A stretch of DNA of 14,315 bases, from positions 1-14,315 of the forward strand of contig MGXW01000032.1 in the NCBI GenBank assembly GCA_001801495.1, read 5' to 3'. A program made the position numbers and the translations under genes. This document shows positions 1 to 7,253 of the stretch, piece by piece. The notes under the pieces were generated by a model. The model searched no databases. It worked only from the letters and a program-made list of their open reading frames with translations, and was not told the DNA's origin. Position 1 is the first letter of the stretch. Each line of letters starts with the position of its first letter. This DNA is from Gammaproteobacteria bacterium RIFCSPHIGHO2_12_FULL_37_34. GTDB lineage: Bacteria; Pseudomonadota; Gammaproteobacteria; DSM-16500.

Positions 1-707
1 CCAGCATTGTAGGTAGAAAGTATCTGCTTGGTTGCTTCAAAAACTTTTGAACTTAAAAACTCTCTTCCTGTTGTTAGCACATCATCAAGTTTCATTTGCC
101 CAATGGCCGCAGATAATGATCCTGCGGCTACTTGTTGAACCGTTTCATTGGGACTTACCACATTAAACAAATAAGCGCGTGGATCACTCACTCGATACTG
201 TACATTTAATTCGACATTGACTAGATTTTTCGATTGATCGTTAATATCGCTGCTTGCATCCGTAGGCGTCACTTCGACTGATTGCTTAGGTAAATCACCT
301 TGTTCAGACGATTTTGTCAAAAAGTCGCCATCTAGTGAAAATGAATAAATCTTTTGGGTATCTACTAAATATTTCGTTTCGATAAATCGTGCGATCCAAT
401 GTAGTCCAGGCGGATAAACATCAACATATTTACCCAACCTTAATACCACCGCTTTCTCAGCTGGGTTAACAATGTAAAAACCTGATAATCCCCAAATAGC
501 AATCAATACAACGGCAGTGATAATAATACCGTAACGACGACTAGATGGAAGAATGGGATCGTTGGGATTGTTTTTGTTCTTTTTGAAGCCAAAACCATTA
601 CACAGCTTGTGAATGAATTTAGCGATGACTTGATCAAAGTCTTGATCGTGTTTTTTATTCCAAGGGTCATCCTGTTTATTGTTTCCACCAGGCTCATTCA
701 ATGACAT
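1..707 (-). CDS. hflK: HflK, FtsH-modulating SPFH/band-7 membrane protein (partial, C-terminus beyond the left edge)
   Basis: N-terminal 235 residues of HflK, which with HflC forms the SPFH cage around the FtsH protease in the inner membrane and moderates FtsH turnover of membrane proteins. The protein opens with the family hallmark MSLNEPGG...DDPW, followed by a polar Lys/Asn-rich cytoplasmic stretch and one membrane segment (about 59-80, ending GFYIVNPAEKAVVLRLGKY). The band-7 region follows, with VNVELNVQYRVSDPRAYLFNV (about 163-183) matching the E. coli HflK equivalent closely. The ATG at 707-705 has a GGAG Shine-Dalgarno at 717-714 with 6-nt spacing. Compared with E. coli HflK there is a polar insertion of about 25-30 residues around 128-157, just before the NVEL strand. 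The gene is not preceded by hfq-hflX, unlike the usual arrangement; it is divergent from a membrane peptidase and has its own likely promoter. hflC is presumably next, outside the window. Confidence 0.95.
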   Translation of the reverse strand, partial: MSLNEPGGNNKQDDPWNKKHDQDFDQVIAKFIHKLCNGFGFKKNKNNPNDPILPSSRRYGIIITAVVLIAIWGLSGFYIVNPAEKAVVLRLGKYVDVYPPGLHWIARFIETKYLVDTQKIYSFSLDGDFLTKSSEQGDLPKQSVEVTPTDASSDINDQSKNLVNVELNVQYRVSDPRAYLFNVVSPNETVQQVAAGSLSAAIGQMKLDDVLTTGREFLSSKVFEATKQILSTYNA

Positions 708-758
708 ACGCTGCTCCGATTTGGTGAAATTTAACTAGACTGTATTAAGTAGACTGAC

Positions 759-786
759 AGTATACAGCTAAGTGGTTGGACTTCAA
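759..786 (-). promoter_or_regulatory. Probable sigma-70 promoter of hflK
   Basis: Reading the minus strand, TTGAAG (786-781) and TATACT (764-759) are separated by 16 bp, placing the start of transcription near 752 and giving a leader of about 45 nt. Downstream of the -10 is a direct repeat TAGACTG (736-742 and 750-756 on the plus strand, 14-bp period) that could be a regulator site in the early transcript region. The call rests on consensus matching only. Confidence 0.5.
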
Positions 787-801
787 ATTTATTACTGTAC
801 G

Positions 802-846
802 ATCATGAAGTAATTCGCTCAATTCATGATATCTTTAGTGAGCGAA
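802..846. repeat. Two interlocked 8-bp inverted repeats upstream of hflK
   Basis: ATCATGAA (802-809) pairs with TTCATGAT (823-830), and TTCGCTCA (814-821) pairs with TGAGCGAA (839-846). Both pairs are perfect and arranged A-B-A'-B', so one lies inside the span of the other, as in an H-type pseudoknot or two overlapping operator palindromes. The block lies 16 bp beyond the probable hflK -35 box, a usual position for an activator site, and about 170-215 bp upstream of the divergent protease gene. The function is unknown. One 8-bp repeat could be chance; two interlocked in 45 bp is less expected. Confidence 0.6.
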
Positions 847-980
847 CATTATAAAGTACACGATTGATTAATAGAAAAGGTGCTGATTGATAGGGTGATG
901 TTGCCGGAAGGACACAAAATGTGTGCATAGGTTAGCCACAAGGGGAGAGGTAAAAAATAGCATCATCTACTTAAAAGACT

Positions 981-1011
981 TTGAACAGGCTTAAGATATT
1001 GGCGTTATAAT
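981..1011 (+). promoter_or_regulatory. Probable promoter placing transcription start on the ATG at 1018 (candidate leaderless transcript)
   Basis: A perfect TATAAT lies at 1006-1011. The best -35 options are TTGAAC (981-986, 19-bp spacer) or TGAACA (982-987, 18-bp spacer). Transcription normally starts about 7 nt after the -10, which is exactly base 1018, the A of the chosen start codon. There is no Shine-Dalgarno in front of that ATG, so the sequence is consistent with a leaderless mRNA. The -35 is weak, hence moderate confidence. Confidence 0.45.
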
Positions 1012-1017
1012 AATGGT

Positions 1018-3051
1018 ATGCAAGATATCAAACAGCCTATTGTCGATCTCATCACACGCATACGATTGATTCAAGTTTTTCCTTGTTTTACTAACTTATC
1101 ACACATGCAATGTGAAGAATTTGCAAGCATCATGCAAGAAATTACTTACAACACACAAACTATTATCGTTAAGGAAGATGAATTAATTGATAGTATTTAT
1201 ATTATTGTAAATGGTACAGCTGAAGTTACACAGCAAACTTCTGATCACAGTATCGTACCGATTGCTACTTTAACAGTTGGTGAAGCAATAGGATTAAGTG
1301 ATACCGGTTTTTATTCGACAACGGGTAAACGCACTGCCACAGTAACGGCTGTGACGGCGATGTTGGTTTTACGTTTAACGATAAAAGATTTATACGATTT
1401 TCTAAAGAAGCATCAATTAGAATCGTCTTTATATGCTTCTTCTCTACAAATGCTCCGTATGCAGTTGATTAAACAATCTTTACCTTTTTCTAAATTGTCA
1501 CATGAACGTTTACAATGGCTTGCAAAACAAGTAGAAGAAGTGCATGTTCCAGCTGGAACAATTTTGTTTCATCAAGGAGATAAAGGTGATCAATCTTATT
1601 TAATTCGTACAGGTCAAGTAGCGATTTATGTTGAAGATATTCATCATCAAGAACGTTTATTAGGATTGTTAGATCCACCCATTTTATTTGGCGAAGCAAC
1701 GCTTATTACACGCGCACCGCGCAATGCAACCGCAAAGGTTGTCAAAGATTGTGAGTTGTTAATTATTCGCCATGATTGTTTATCTGAATTGCTTGCAGCA
1801 GAACAAGATATTGCAACGATGTTTATGACACTAACAGTCGATCGTAGCCGTCCCCTACAAAATCCCCATGTTACTATTCATCATCGTGTTGCCGTGGATG
1901 GGCAAAAAATAATAATTTTAAAAAATCCTGATCATAGCAATTATTTTAAGCTTTCAACAGAAGGATATTTTATTTGGCAACAATTAGATGGTCACCATAC
2001 CTTGCAAGATATTACGTTAGCTTTAGTACAGAAACATCAAGTGTTTGCACCAAACATTGTAGTTGCATTGATATCAAAGTTAATCATGGCTGGATTTGTT
2101 GCTAATTATCATCCTGAAGAAAAAATACAATTAACATCACTCCCTGTCTGGAAAAAAATAGCAGTTGTTAGTCGTCAATTATTATCTAAGCGTTTTACAT
2201 TTGGTGATGCTAATTGGTGGTTAAGCGGTATTTATAACTATGGTATTCATTATTTATTTACGACATTAGGACAAATTATTTTATCTGTTTTCATTTTAGT
2301 TGGATTCGTATTATTTATTATGCATACAGAATCTGTTTTGTTTTTTTTACATACGGAACATGTGCATGTATTACTATTATTATTAACTTTAATTCCATTT
2401 AGTATCATGAGAACCATATTGCATGAGTTGGGTCATGCATTTGCTGTAAAAGCTTTTGGTTATGAAGTCCACCGTATGGGTATTGGTTGGAGTGGAATAA
2501 GGCCGATAGCATTTACAGATACTTCCGATATGTGGTTGGCAGCTCGTGTACCACGAATGATTGTTAGTCTAGCGGGTGTGTATGCAGATGTGCTTACTGC
2601 AGGATTATTTTCATTTTTAATAGTAGTTATTTCTCATCCTTATTTGCAAAGTGTACTATGGCTATTTGCTTTGTATACGTATATTGGTGCGTTTAATAAG
2701 CTAAGTCCATTACAAGAGACGGATGGTTATTATGCTTTAATGGATTATTTAGAAAAAACACATTTACGAGAAAAAGCAGTGATTTGGTTAGTCAACTGGT
2801 ATGCATCTCGCAGCGTAGTACATCTATCACACTCATTAAAAGAAAATAAACCAGAAGTGTATTATTGGATATTATGTATTTCTTATTTAGTCGCAGTTAG
2901 TTTACTCACATTTTTTCTGCAGGAATTAGCATTATATGCATTTAAAATTATTTCGCTCAATATTTACATTTCTCTCGTCATTCCTTTTCTAGTGGTTATT
3001 TTATCGAGTTTGAAAATTATAATTGAAATTCGTCAGAAATCCGAAGAATAA
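1018..3051 (+). CDS. Membrane protein with two cNMP-binding domains, a PqqD-like domain and an M50 metallopeptidase domain
   Basis: A 677-residue four-part protein. The first cyclic-nucleotide-binding (CNB) fold is at about 18-135. The second is at about 155-275 and has a good phosphate-binding cassette, FGEATLITRAPRNATA (224-239; E226, R235), so it plausibly binds cAMP or cGMP. A PqqD-like module follows at about 293-362 (YFKLSTEGYFIW, then LDGHHTLQDI). The C-terminal half has about six hydrophobic segments, with zinc-site HELGH (469-473) in a membrane helix and a later N-K-L-S-P-x4-DGYY motif (D569), the two signatures of the M50/site-2-protease family. I infer a signal-gated intramembrane or peptide-processing protease; neither substrate nor ligand can be read from the sequence. 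The DGYY form resembles M50 enzymes linked to peptide maturation, and no precursor-peptide gene is seen nearby. The ATG at 1018 has no Shine-Dalgarno, but CNB homology starts at about residue 18, so a later start is unlikely. Confidence 0.88.
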   Translation: MQDIKQPIVDLITRIRLIQVFPCFTNLSHMQCEEFASIMQEITYNTQTIIVKEDELIDSIYIIVNGTAEVTQQTSDHSIVPIATLTVGEAIGLSDTGFYSTTGKRTATVTAVTAMLVLRLTIKDLYDFLKKHQLESSLYASSLQMLRMQLIKQSLPFSKLSHERLQWLAKQVEEVHVPAGTILFHQGDKGDQSYLIRTGQVAIYVEDIHHQERLLGLLDPPILFGEATLITRAPRNATAKVVKDCELLIIRHDCLSELLAAEQDIATMFMTLTVDRSRPLQNPHVTIHHRVAVDGQKIIILKNPDHSNYFKLSTEGYFIWQQLDGHHTLQDITLALVQKHQVFAPNIVVALISKLIMAGFVANYHPEEKIQLTSLPVWKKIAVVSRQLLSKRFTFGDANWWLSGIYNYGIHYLFTTLGQIILSVFILVGFVLFIMHTESVLFFLHTEHVHVLLLLLTLIPFSIMRTILHELGHAFAVKAFGYEVHRMGIGWSGIRPIAFTDTSDMWLAARVPRMIVSLAGVYADVLTAGLFSFLIVVISHPYLQSVLWLFALYTYIGAFNKLSPLQETDGYYALMDYLEKTHLREKAVIWLVNWYASRSVVHLSHSLKENKPEVYYWILCISYLVAVSLLTFFLQELALYAFKIISLNIYISLVIPFLVVILSSLKIIIEIRQKSEE

Positions 3052-3110
3052 TCAAATTGATACAAAAAGAACCAATACGATAAAAAATGGTACAAACATA
3101 ACCTAATTTT

Positions 3111-3134
3111 TGTTAAACTATTGGTTTTTACCAA
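3111..3134 (+). promoter_or_regulatory. Possible extended -10 promoter and small hairpin before the large repeat-protein gene
   Basis: TG-T-TAAACT (3111-3119) resembles an extended -10 element. It is followed at once by TTGGT-TTTT-ACCAA (3121-3134), a perfect 5-bp stem with a 4-nt loop, 19 bp before the ATG at 3154. The hairpin could be an operator or a structure at the 5' end of the mRNA. No convincing -35 was found, so the promoter part is weak. Confidence 0.25.
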
Positions 3135-3153
3135 ATAGAACAGAGACTTGTAT

Positions 3154-6100
3154 ATGAAACCAAAAATTTCTATCTCATTGCACGAAACAGGAGAAAGGGA
3201 TGTCAACAAGGTTGATCCAAAAACAGGGTTCCGTGAAATCGAAATAAGGACAATCTTAGGGCAAGTTGATGCCTTAGATCATTTCATTTCTAAAAAAGGT
3301 GCGCGCTTATCTCATGTTGTACATGGTAAAAAACCTCCTTATTATCTACATATATTATATTGCGCCTGTTTTATTGAAGATTTGGATAAACGCAAGCAGG
3401 TGCTCAATTGGATGCTTAAAGAAGAACGATATCATGCTTTAAAAGATGATGGAATTTTAATTGAGCATATTAAAGCTGCTTTAGGGGAGTGTCTGATTAC
3501 AGAAAAAGAGCCAGGTCTATCCGATTGTTTAGGCTTTACACCATATGATTACCTGATTCTTTCTGGATTTGATTTTTTAGACAATCCAACCAAAATTAAT
3601 CTTACTCGCAAGATAACATCAGGATTTTATTGTGGAGTAAATATTGCTTGGCTTTTAGCTGATATTGAATCAAAGCAATTAAGCAAGCAATTGGCTTTAG
3701 GTTCTCTTAAAGATGATGAGATAATTGATTTTAATGTGTGCCCGGAAGATAAAAATAATCTATGGTGTGGTACAACTCTAGGATGGCAATTGGTAAGAGC
3801 TGACAGTCAGCTTGAGAATTTTAGGATATTAAATGAGTTGCGCAAAAAAAATAAAAAATCCCCACTGATTCATTTGAATGCTACACCTTCTAATAAAAAT
3901 TGTATTGAATACCGTATTACTTTTCTAGAGTCGCTTGGATTATCTCCCAATATAGAAATTATTAGGACGCGATTTAAGATATTGAAAGAATTGTTAATAG
4001 AATACCCCGATCAGTTTATTAGCTTACGTGTGTATCCAGAGCATCCAGATTGTTTAAATAGAGGATTAACATTGGCTCGGTTTTTTACTATTTATCTTTA
4101 TGATACTCGTTTTGAATGTTGCTTTATAAACATCGCATCTTCATTTGATGCAAATGGATGGAATATTTTGCTAAATAGCATGCATAGCAATGTAGCCTAT
4201 GTTCGTGCTCAGAACGGACTTTTTTATATTAATAAATCAGAAAAAACATATGTCCAAATTGAATTGGAAAAAGAAAAGCTGCAATTACTTGATCAAGCCA
4301 CACTGGCTATGCCTTTACCAGAGAAATTATTAACAAAAATGGCACCTATTACAGGTTATACTGAAATTTTATCACAGGAGCAATTAGCAGAAATTACATC
4401 CATAACAGGTCATCATGGATATGATCAGAATAGTCCTTATCAACTATTTAATCTTCTACTTAATCGTGATGTAAAAGCATTGATTCCTCCAGAACAAAAG
4501 GGAATAGAACAATATCCCTATCAAAATGACGAGTTAGAAAACAAATTAACATATGTCAGTTGTCCTACGCACTATCCAAAACCGGTGCAACGTGTTGAAT
4601 TAGGAACGATGGTTAATCCTCATAAAGAATGGACAGAAAATTTTACTGGAACGCTATTGACACTATTGATTATGCATAATGAATGGGAGATATTAAAAAA
4701 TATTTTAGCTAGAGACTATTATAATAGAAAAATACCATGTTTTTGCTCTAATCAGAGCATGAAGGCAGCACAACTTTGTTCCTGTGAAGAAAAAGAGTTC
4801 TATACTAAACTTAAAATTGACATTAATGCAAAAATACCATTATATAATCTCCATATCTTAGAGAGGCAAAAATGGACGAGTCCTTCACAAGATCCAACAA
4901 CAACTCTTATAGCAAGATTAATTTACAATAAACAATTCGGGATTTTGGATTATTTGTTAACACATTTTCATGCTCATGATATAAAAATTAACTTAAATGC
5001 ACGGTGTAATAGTGATACAGTTACTATTCAAGAAGCCTTAAATAAAATGATAGCAGGGAGAGGGAAAGAAGCAGAAGCAGCAGAAAAGATGCTTAATAAA
5101 ATTGTTACATTTAACAGTAAAACTCCAACAGTCCAAAAAAATAAAAAAGTTGAAGAGAAAAAATCTTCTAAAGTACCAGTGCCTCTGGAACCAGTCAAAC
5201 TCAAACCTTCACCGGAAGATATACTATTAGATGCATTAGAGAAATTAGGCATTAAAAAAACATGTAAAAAAGAAGATGAAATAGTTTTTTCTGGGGATAA
5301 AAACACAATATTGAAATTGTATCAGGTGATCGGATTATATAAAAAGAATTTTAAAAATTTTAATTTTATAAAATTGACATTCATTTCAAAAAATGAATCT
5401 GGTCAATCAGAATGCAGGCTTCAAGGGAAACAAACTATATTAAATGATTTATTAAATAATAATAAATTGCTCAGCGACATATTGTCTAAAGTAAACGTAA
5501 AAAAAACAATTGAAATTTCAAACGTTTCTTCTTCAACTCAACCCACCTTACCATCACCATCATTACCCACACTAATTTCTTTAACAGAAATACAACAAAA
5601 AGATTGGATATCGCTTATTCGCAATGCATTTTGTCGCACGCAAGAAATGAGCATTGATTGGAATGAAGAAAAAAATTGTTTTATCTGTGTCTTACCGGCA
5701 AATCATATCTTTACATTACAAGCTTATAGTGCTAAGCGGAAGGAGCAAGAAATCTACCACATAGAAGATGACTTTATTGAAAAAGAAATAGTATCTCGTT
5801 TTCCAAAAGAAATAGCGGTTATTTCTTTTGATAAAGAAGCGAATCAAATGAGTGTTACTCCGAAAGTAGCGCATTTATTACCAGAGTTACGTAATCAATT
5901 ATACGCCGATATTTCAAATGCTATACAGAATAAATTAGAGTGTGTTGGTAAAAGGAAAGAAGACAAACAGGAAATAGAAGATGATGAAAATAAAATAGAA
6001 TGTGATGAGGAAAGTATTATTCAGGATGCATTAGATGATCGCCTCTCTCTAGAGCATGTGATGGATACAAAAATAGATGTTTTTAATCGAATCAAGACAT

Positions 6101-7209
6101 TTTTGCAAGCCATAGCGCCACCCGATACTTCTTTGGGTTTTTTAGATGTAAAAAACATGCAGCGCAAGAAACGAACCAAATGGGAGTTGAGTTACACTTA
6201 TTCCGGTGCGAAACAAATTGGAACAACAGATTCTATTGTGTTTTTTGAAAAAATGGCTAATGTTGTTGGAAAGGATGTAATGAGGATTTTTTATGATAAC
6301 AAAACAGATAAAGTAATGTTGACTTTTTTTAATCAGCGACTCCATGAATATTTGTTTCCTGAATTTACAGATCCCATTAAGAAACAATTTTTAGACGAAT
6401 TATTAAGCAGTCATTCTCAGGATGAAAATTGCCAAGCATTGATGCTTGTATCTGAATTGAAACGCGCATCCGAAAGAAAAACACATACGATAACAACGCC
6501 ATCGACCAATCATATGAAAGCTGGCATCAGTCAATTCAGATTAAATGCGAATCAATTTATAAATTTGAGATATCATATGGAACGATTTCGATCTATTCAA
6601 GCACCGGATGTATCTTCAAATGATGGTATTCACTATGCTGCATTTTCGTTGCATATTTTTCAGATCTTTCGCATTTTTAGTCGAGATTCAGATTGTTATG
6701 CATTACGCAATGCACTTCGCCATCGTTTTCGGAACATAACATGGGATGCACTTTATAATCAGTTACAGCCTTTTATAAGTGCGGTTACTATTGCAATTCC
6801 GAAAGCTATCACCTATCGCAATCGATTCCTCTCTGAAGATGCCATTCTTATTCAACTCGAAGGAGTGGATATTCCATCTATTCTTTCAGGTGTTCAAAGT
6901 CATACAGCATCTAATATTAAACAGCAAGATGAAATAGTGTTATGTAAGAAAACTTTAGAAGGGCTCGTACATTCTGAAATAGATCATGATTTGAAACGTG
7001 ATGCAACTTTACAGCTTTATTCTTGGTTAGGGGAACTTGAAGAGTCAGATAATCAGTTTCGTAGCATTTATCGTTCTTTAGGGCATGCGCATAACAAGCA
7101 GAACTTTGAGGAACTTGCCAATACGTTATATGCAAAGATTACTTCTGTAGGGCTATTTCGAAAAACGCGAGCAGCGTTAACGATGCAGCAATCCAGAAAT
7201 ATGCTGTAA
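3154..7209 (+). CDS. Very large repeat-containing protein of unknown function, effector-like
   Basis: I do not recognise this 1351-residue protein. Visible parts are as follows. (1) Residues 148-335 hold degenerate tandem repeats of 43-50 residues beginning at I148, I191, I239 and I289, with pattern I-x-[LF]-N-x-x-P-x3-N-C-x3-G-x-T-L then helices, resembling stretched ankyrin repeats. (2) Ankyrin-like helix pairs lie near 500-519 and 582-602, with C529-x-C531-x10-C542-x-C544 between them. (3) A Lys/Pro linker (about 655-687), a Ser/Pro linker (789-811) and an acidic linker (930-955) separate three domains at about 688-783, 812-928 and 971-1087 that look like diverged copies of one alpha/beta module. 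(4) A helical C-terminal region (about 1110-1351). There is no signal peptide or membrane helix. The size, eukaryotic-like repeats and lack of relatives suggest a secreted host-interaction protein; this is an inference. The start is ATG 3154 with AGAG 8 nt upstream; an in-frame TTG at 3148 is too close to it. Confidence 0.8.
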   Translation: MKPKISISLHETGERDVNKVDPKTGFREIEIRTILGQVDALDHFISKKGARLSHVVHGKKPPYYLHILYCACFIEDLDKRKQVLNWMLKEERYHALKDDGILIEHIKAALGECLITEKEPGLSDCLGFTPYDYLILSGFDFLDNPTKINLTRKITSGFYCGVNIAWLLADIESKQLSKQLALGSLKDDEIIDFNVCPEDKNNLWCGTTLGWQLVRADSQLENFRILNELRKKNKKSPLIHLNATPSNKNCIEYRITFLESLGLSPNIEIIRTRFKILKELLIEYPDQFISLRVYPEHPDCLNRGLTLARFFTIYLYDTRFECCFINIASSFDANGWNILLNSMHSNVAYVRAQNGLFYINKSEKTYVQIELEKEKLQLLDQATLAMPLPEKLLTKMAPITGYTEILSQEQLAEITSITGHHGYDQNSPYQLFNLLLNRDVKALIPPEQKGIEQYPYQNDELENKLTYVSCPTHYPKPVQRVELGTMVNPHKEWTENFTGTLLTLLIMHNEWEILKNILARDYYNRKIPCFCSNQSMKAAQLCSCEEKEFYTKLKIDINAKIPLYNLHILERQKWTSPSQDPTTTLIARLIYNKQFGILDYLLTHFHAHDIKINLNARCNSDTVTIQEALNKMIAGRGKEAEAAEKMLNKIVTFNSKTPTVQKNKKVEEKKSSKVPVPLEPVKLKPSPEDILLDALEKLGIKKTCKKEDEIVFSGDKNTILKLYQVIGLYKKNFKNFNFIKLTFISKNESGQSECRLQGKQTILNDLLNNNKLLSDILSKVNVKKTIEISNVSSSTQPTLPSPSLPTLISLTEIQQKDWISLIRNAFCRTQEMSIDWNEEKNCFICVLPANHIFTLQAYSAKRKEQEIYHIEDDFIEKEIVSRFPKEIAVISFDKEANQMSVTPKVAHLLPELRNQLYADISNAIQNKLECVGKRKEDKQEIEDDENKIECDEESIIQDALDDRLSLEHVMDTKIDVFNRIKTFLQAIAPPDTSLGFLDVKNMQRKKRTKWELSYTYSGAKQIGTTDSIVFFEKMANVVGKDVMRIFYDNKTDKVMLTFFNQRLHEYLFPEFTDPIKKQFLDELLSSHSQDENCQALMLVSELKRASERKTHTITTPSTNHMKAGISQFRLNANQFINLRYHMERFRSIQAPDVSSNDGIHYAAFSLHIFQIFRIFSRDSDCYALRNALRHRFRNITWDALYNQLQPFISAVTIAIPKAITYRNRFLSEDAILIQLEGVDIPSILSGVQSHTASNIKQQDEIVLCKKTLEGLVHSEIDHDLKRDATLQLYSWLGELEESDNQFRSIYRSLGHAHNKQNFEELANTLYAKITSVGLFRKTRAALTMQQSRNML

Positions 7210-7229
7210 ATGCCCTGGATTGCCGCATC
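7182..7229 (+). repeat. Long imperfect hairpin spanning the stop codon of the large gene
   Basis: Positions 7182-7196 (GATGCAGCAATCCAG) pair with 7215-7229 (CTGGATTGCCGCATC): 15 positions with one A-C mismatch and an 18-nt loop that contains the stop codon at 7207-7209. It is not followed by a U-run on either strand, so it is not a textbook intrinsic terminator. It may stabilise the mRNA 3' end, assist termination, or separate this gene from the convergent toxin gene at 7254. Confidence 0.65.
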
Positions 7230-7253
7230 ATACAAAAAACGCGCTGTCCCACC

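Larger units (their letters stand above)
708..1017. other. Divergent intergenic region between hflK and the cNMP-binding protease gene
   Basis: No gene is seen in these 310 bp. Besides the promoters and interlocked repeats listed separately, it holds a short perfect inverted repeat ACACA-AAA-TGTGT (912-924) and a purine run AGGGGAGAGG (941-950). The purine run resembles a strong Shine-Dalgarno but has no start codon at a usable distance. A 10-codon reading frame from 898 is too short to support. I see no tRNA, transposon end or terminator here. Confidence 0.7.

Noticed and set aside
503..697. Minus-strand frame of 64 codons near the left edge
   Set aside because: It is a different frame from hflK, which is clearly the real gene across the same bases.
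912..924. ACACA-AAA-TGTGT as a CRP-like site
   Set aside because: The half-site polarity and spacing do not match TGTGA-N6-TCACA; a 5-bp repeat alone is weak.
898..930. 10-codon leader peptide frame before the protease gene
   Set aside because: Too short, poor Shine-Dalgarno spacing, and no attenuator-like structure follows.
3100..3120. Possible PmrA box (CTTAA-type tandem half-sites) before the large gene
   Set aside because: CCTAAT and GTTAA are only partial matches and their spacing is off by one from the 11-bp period expected.
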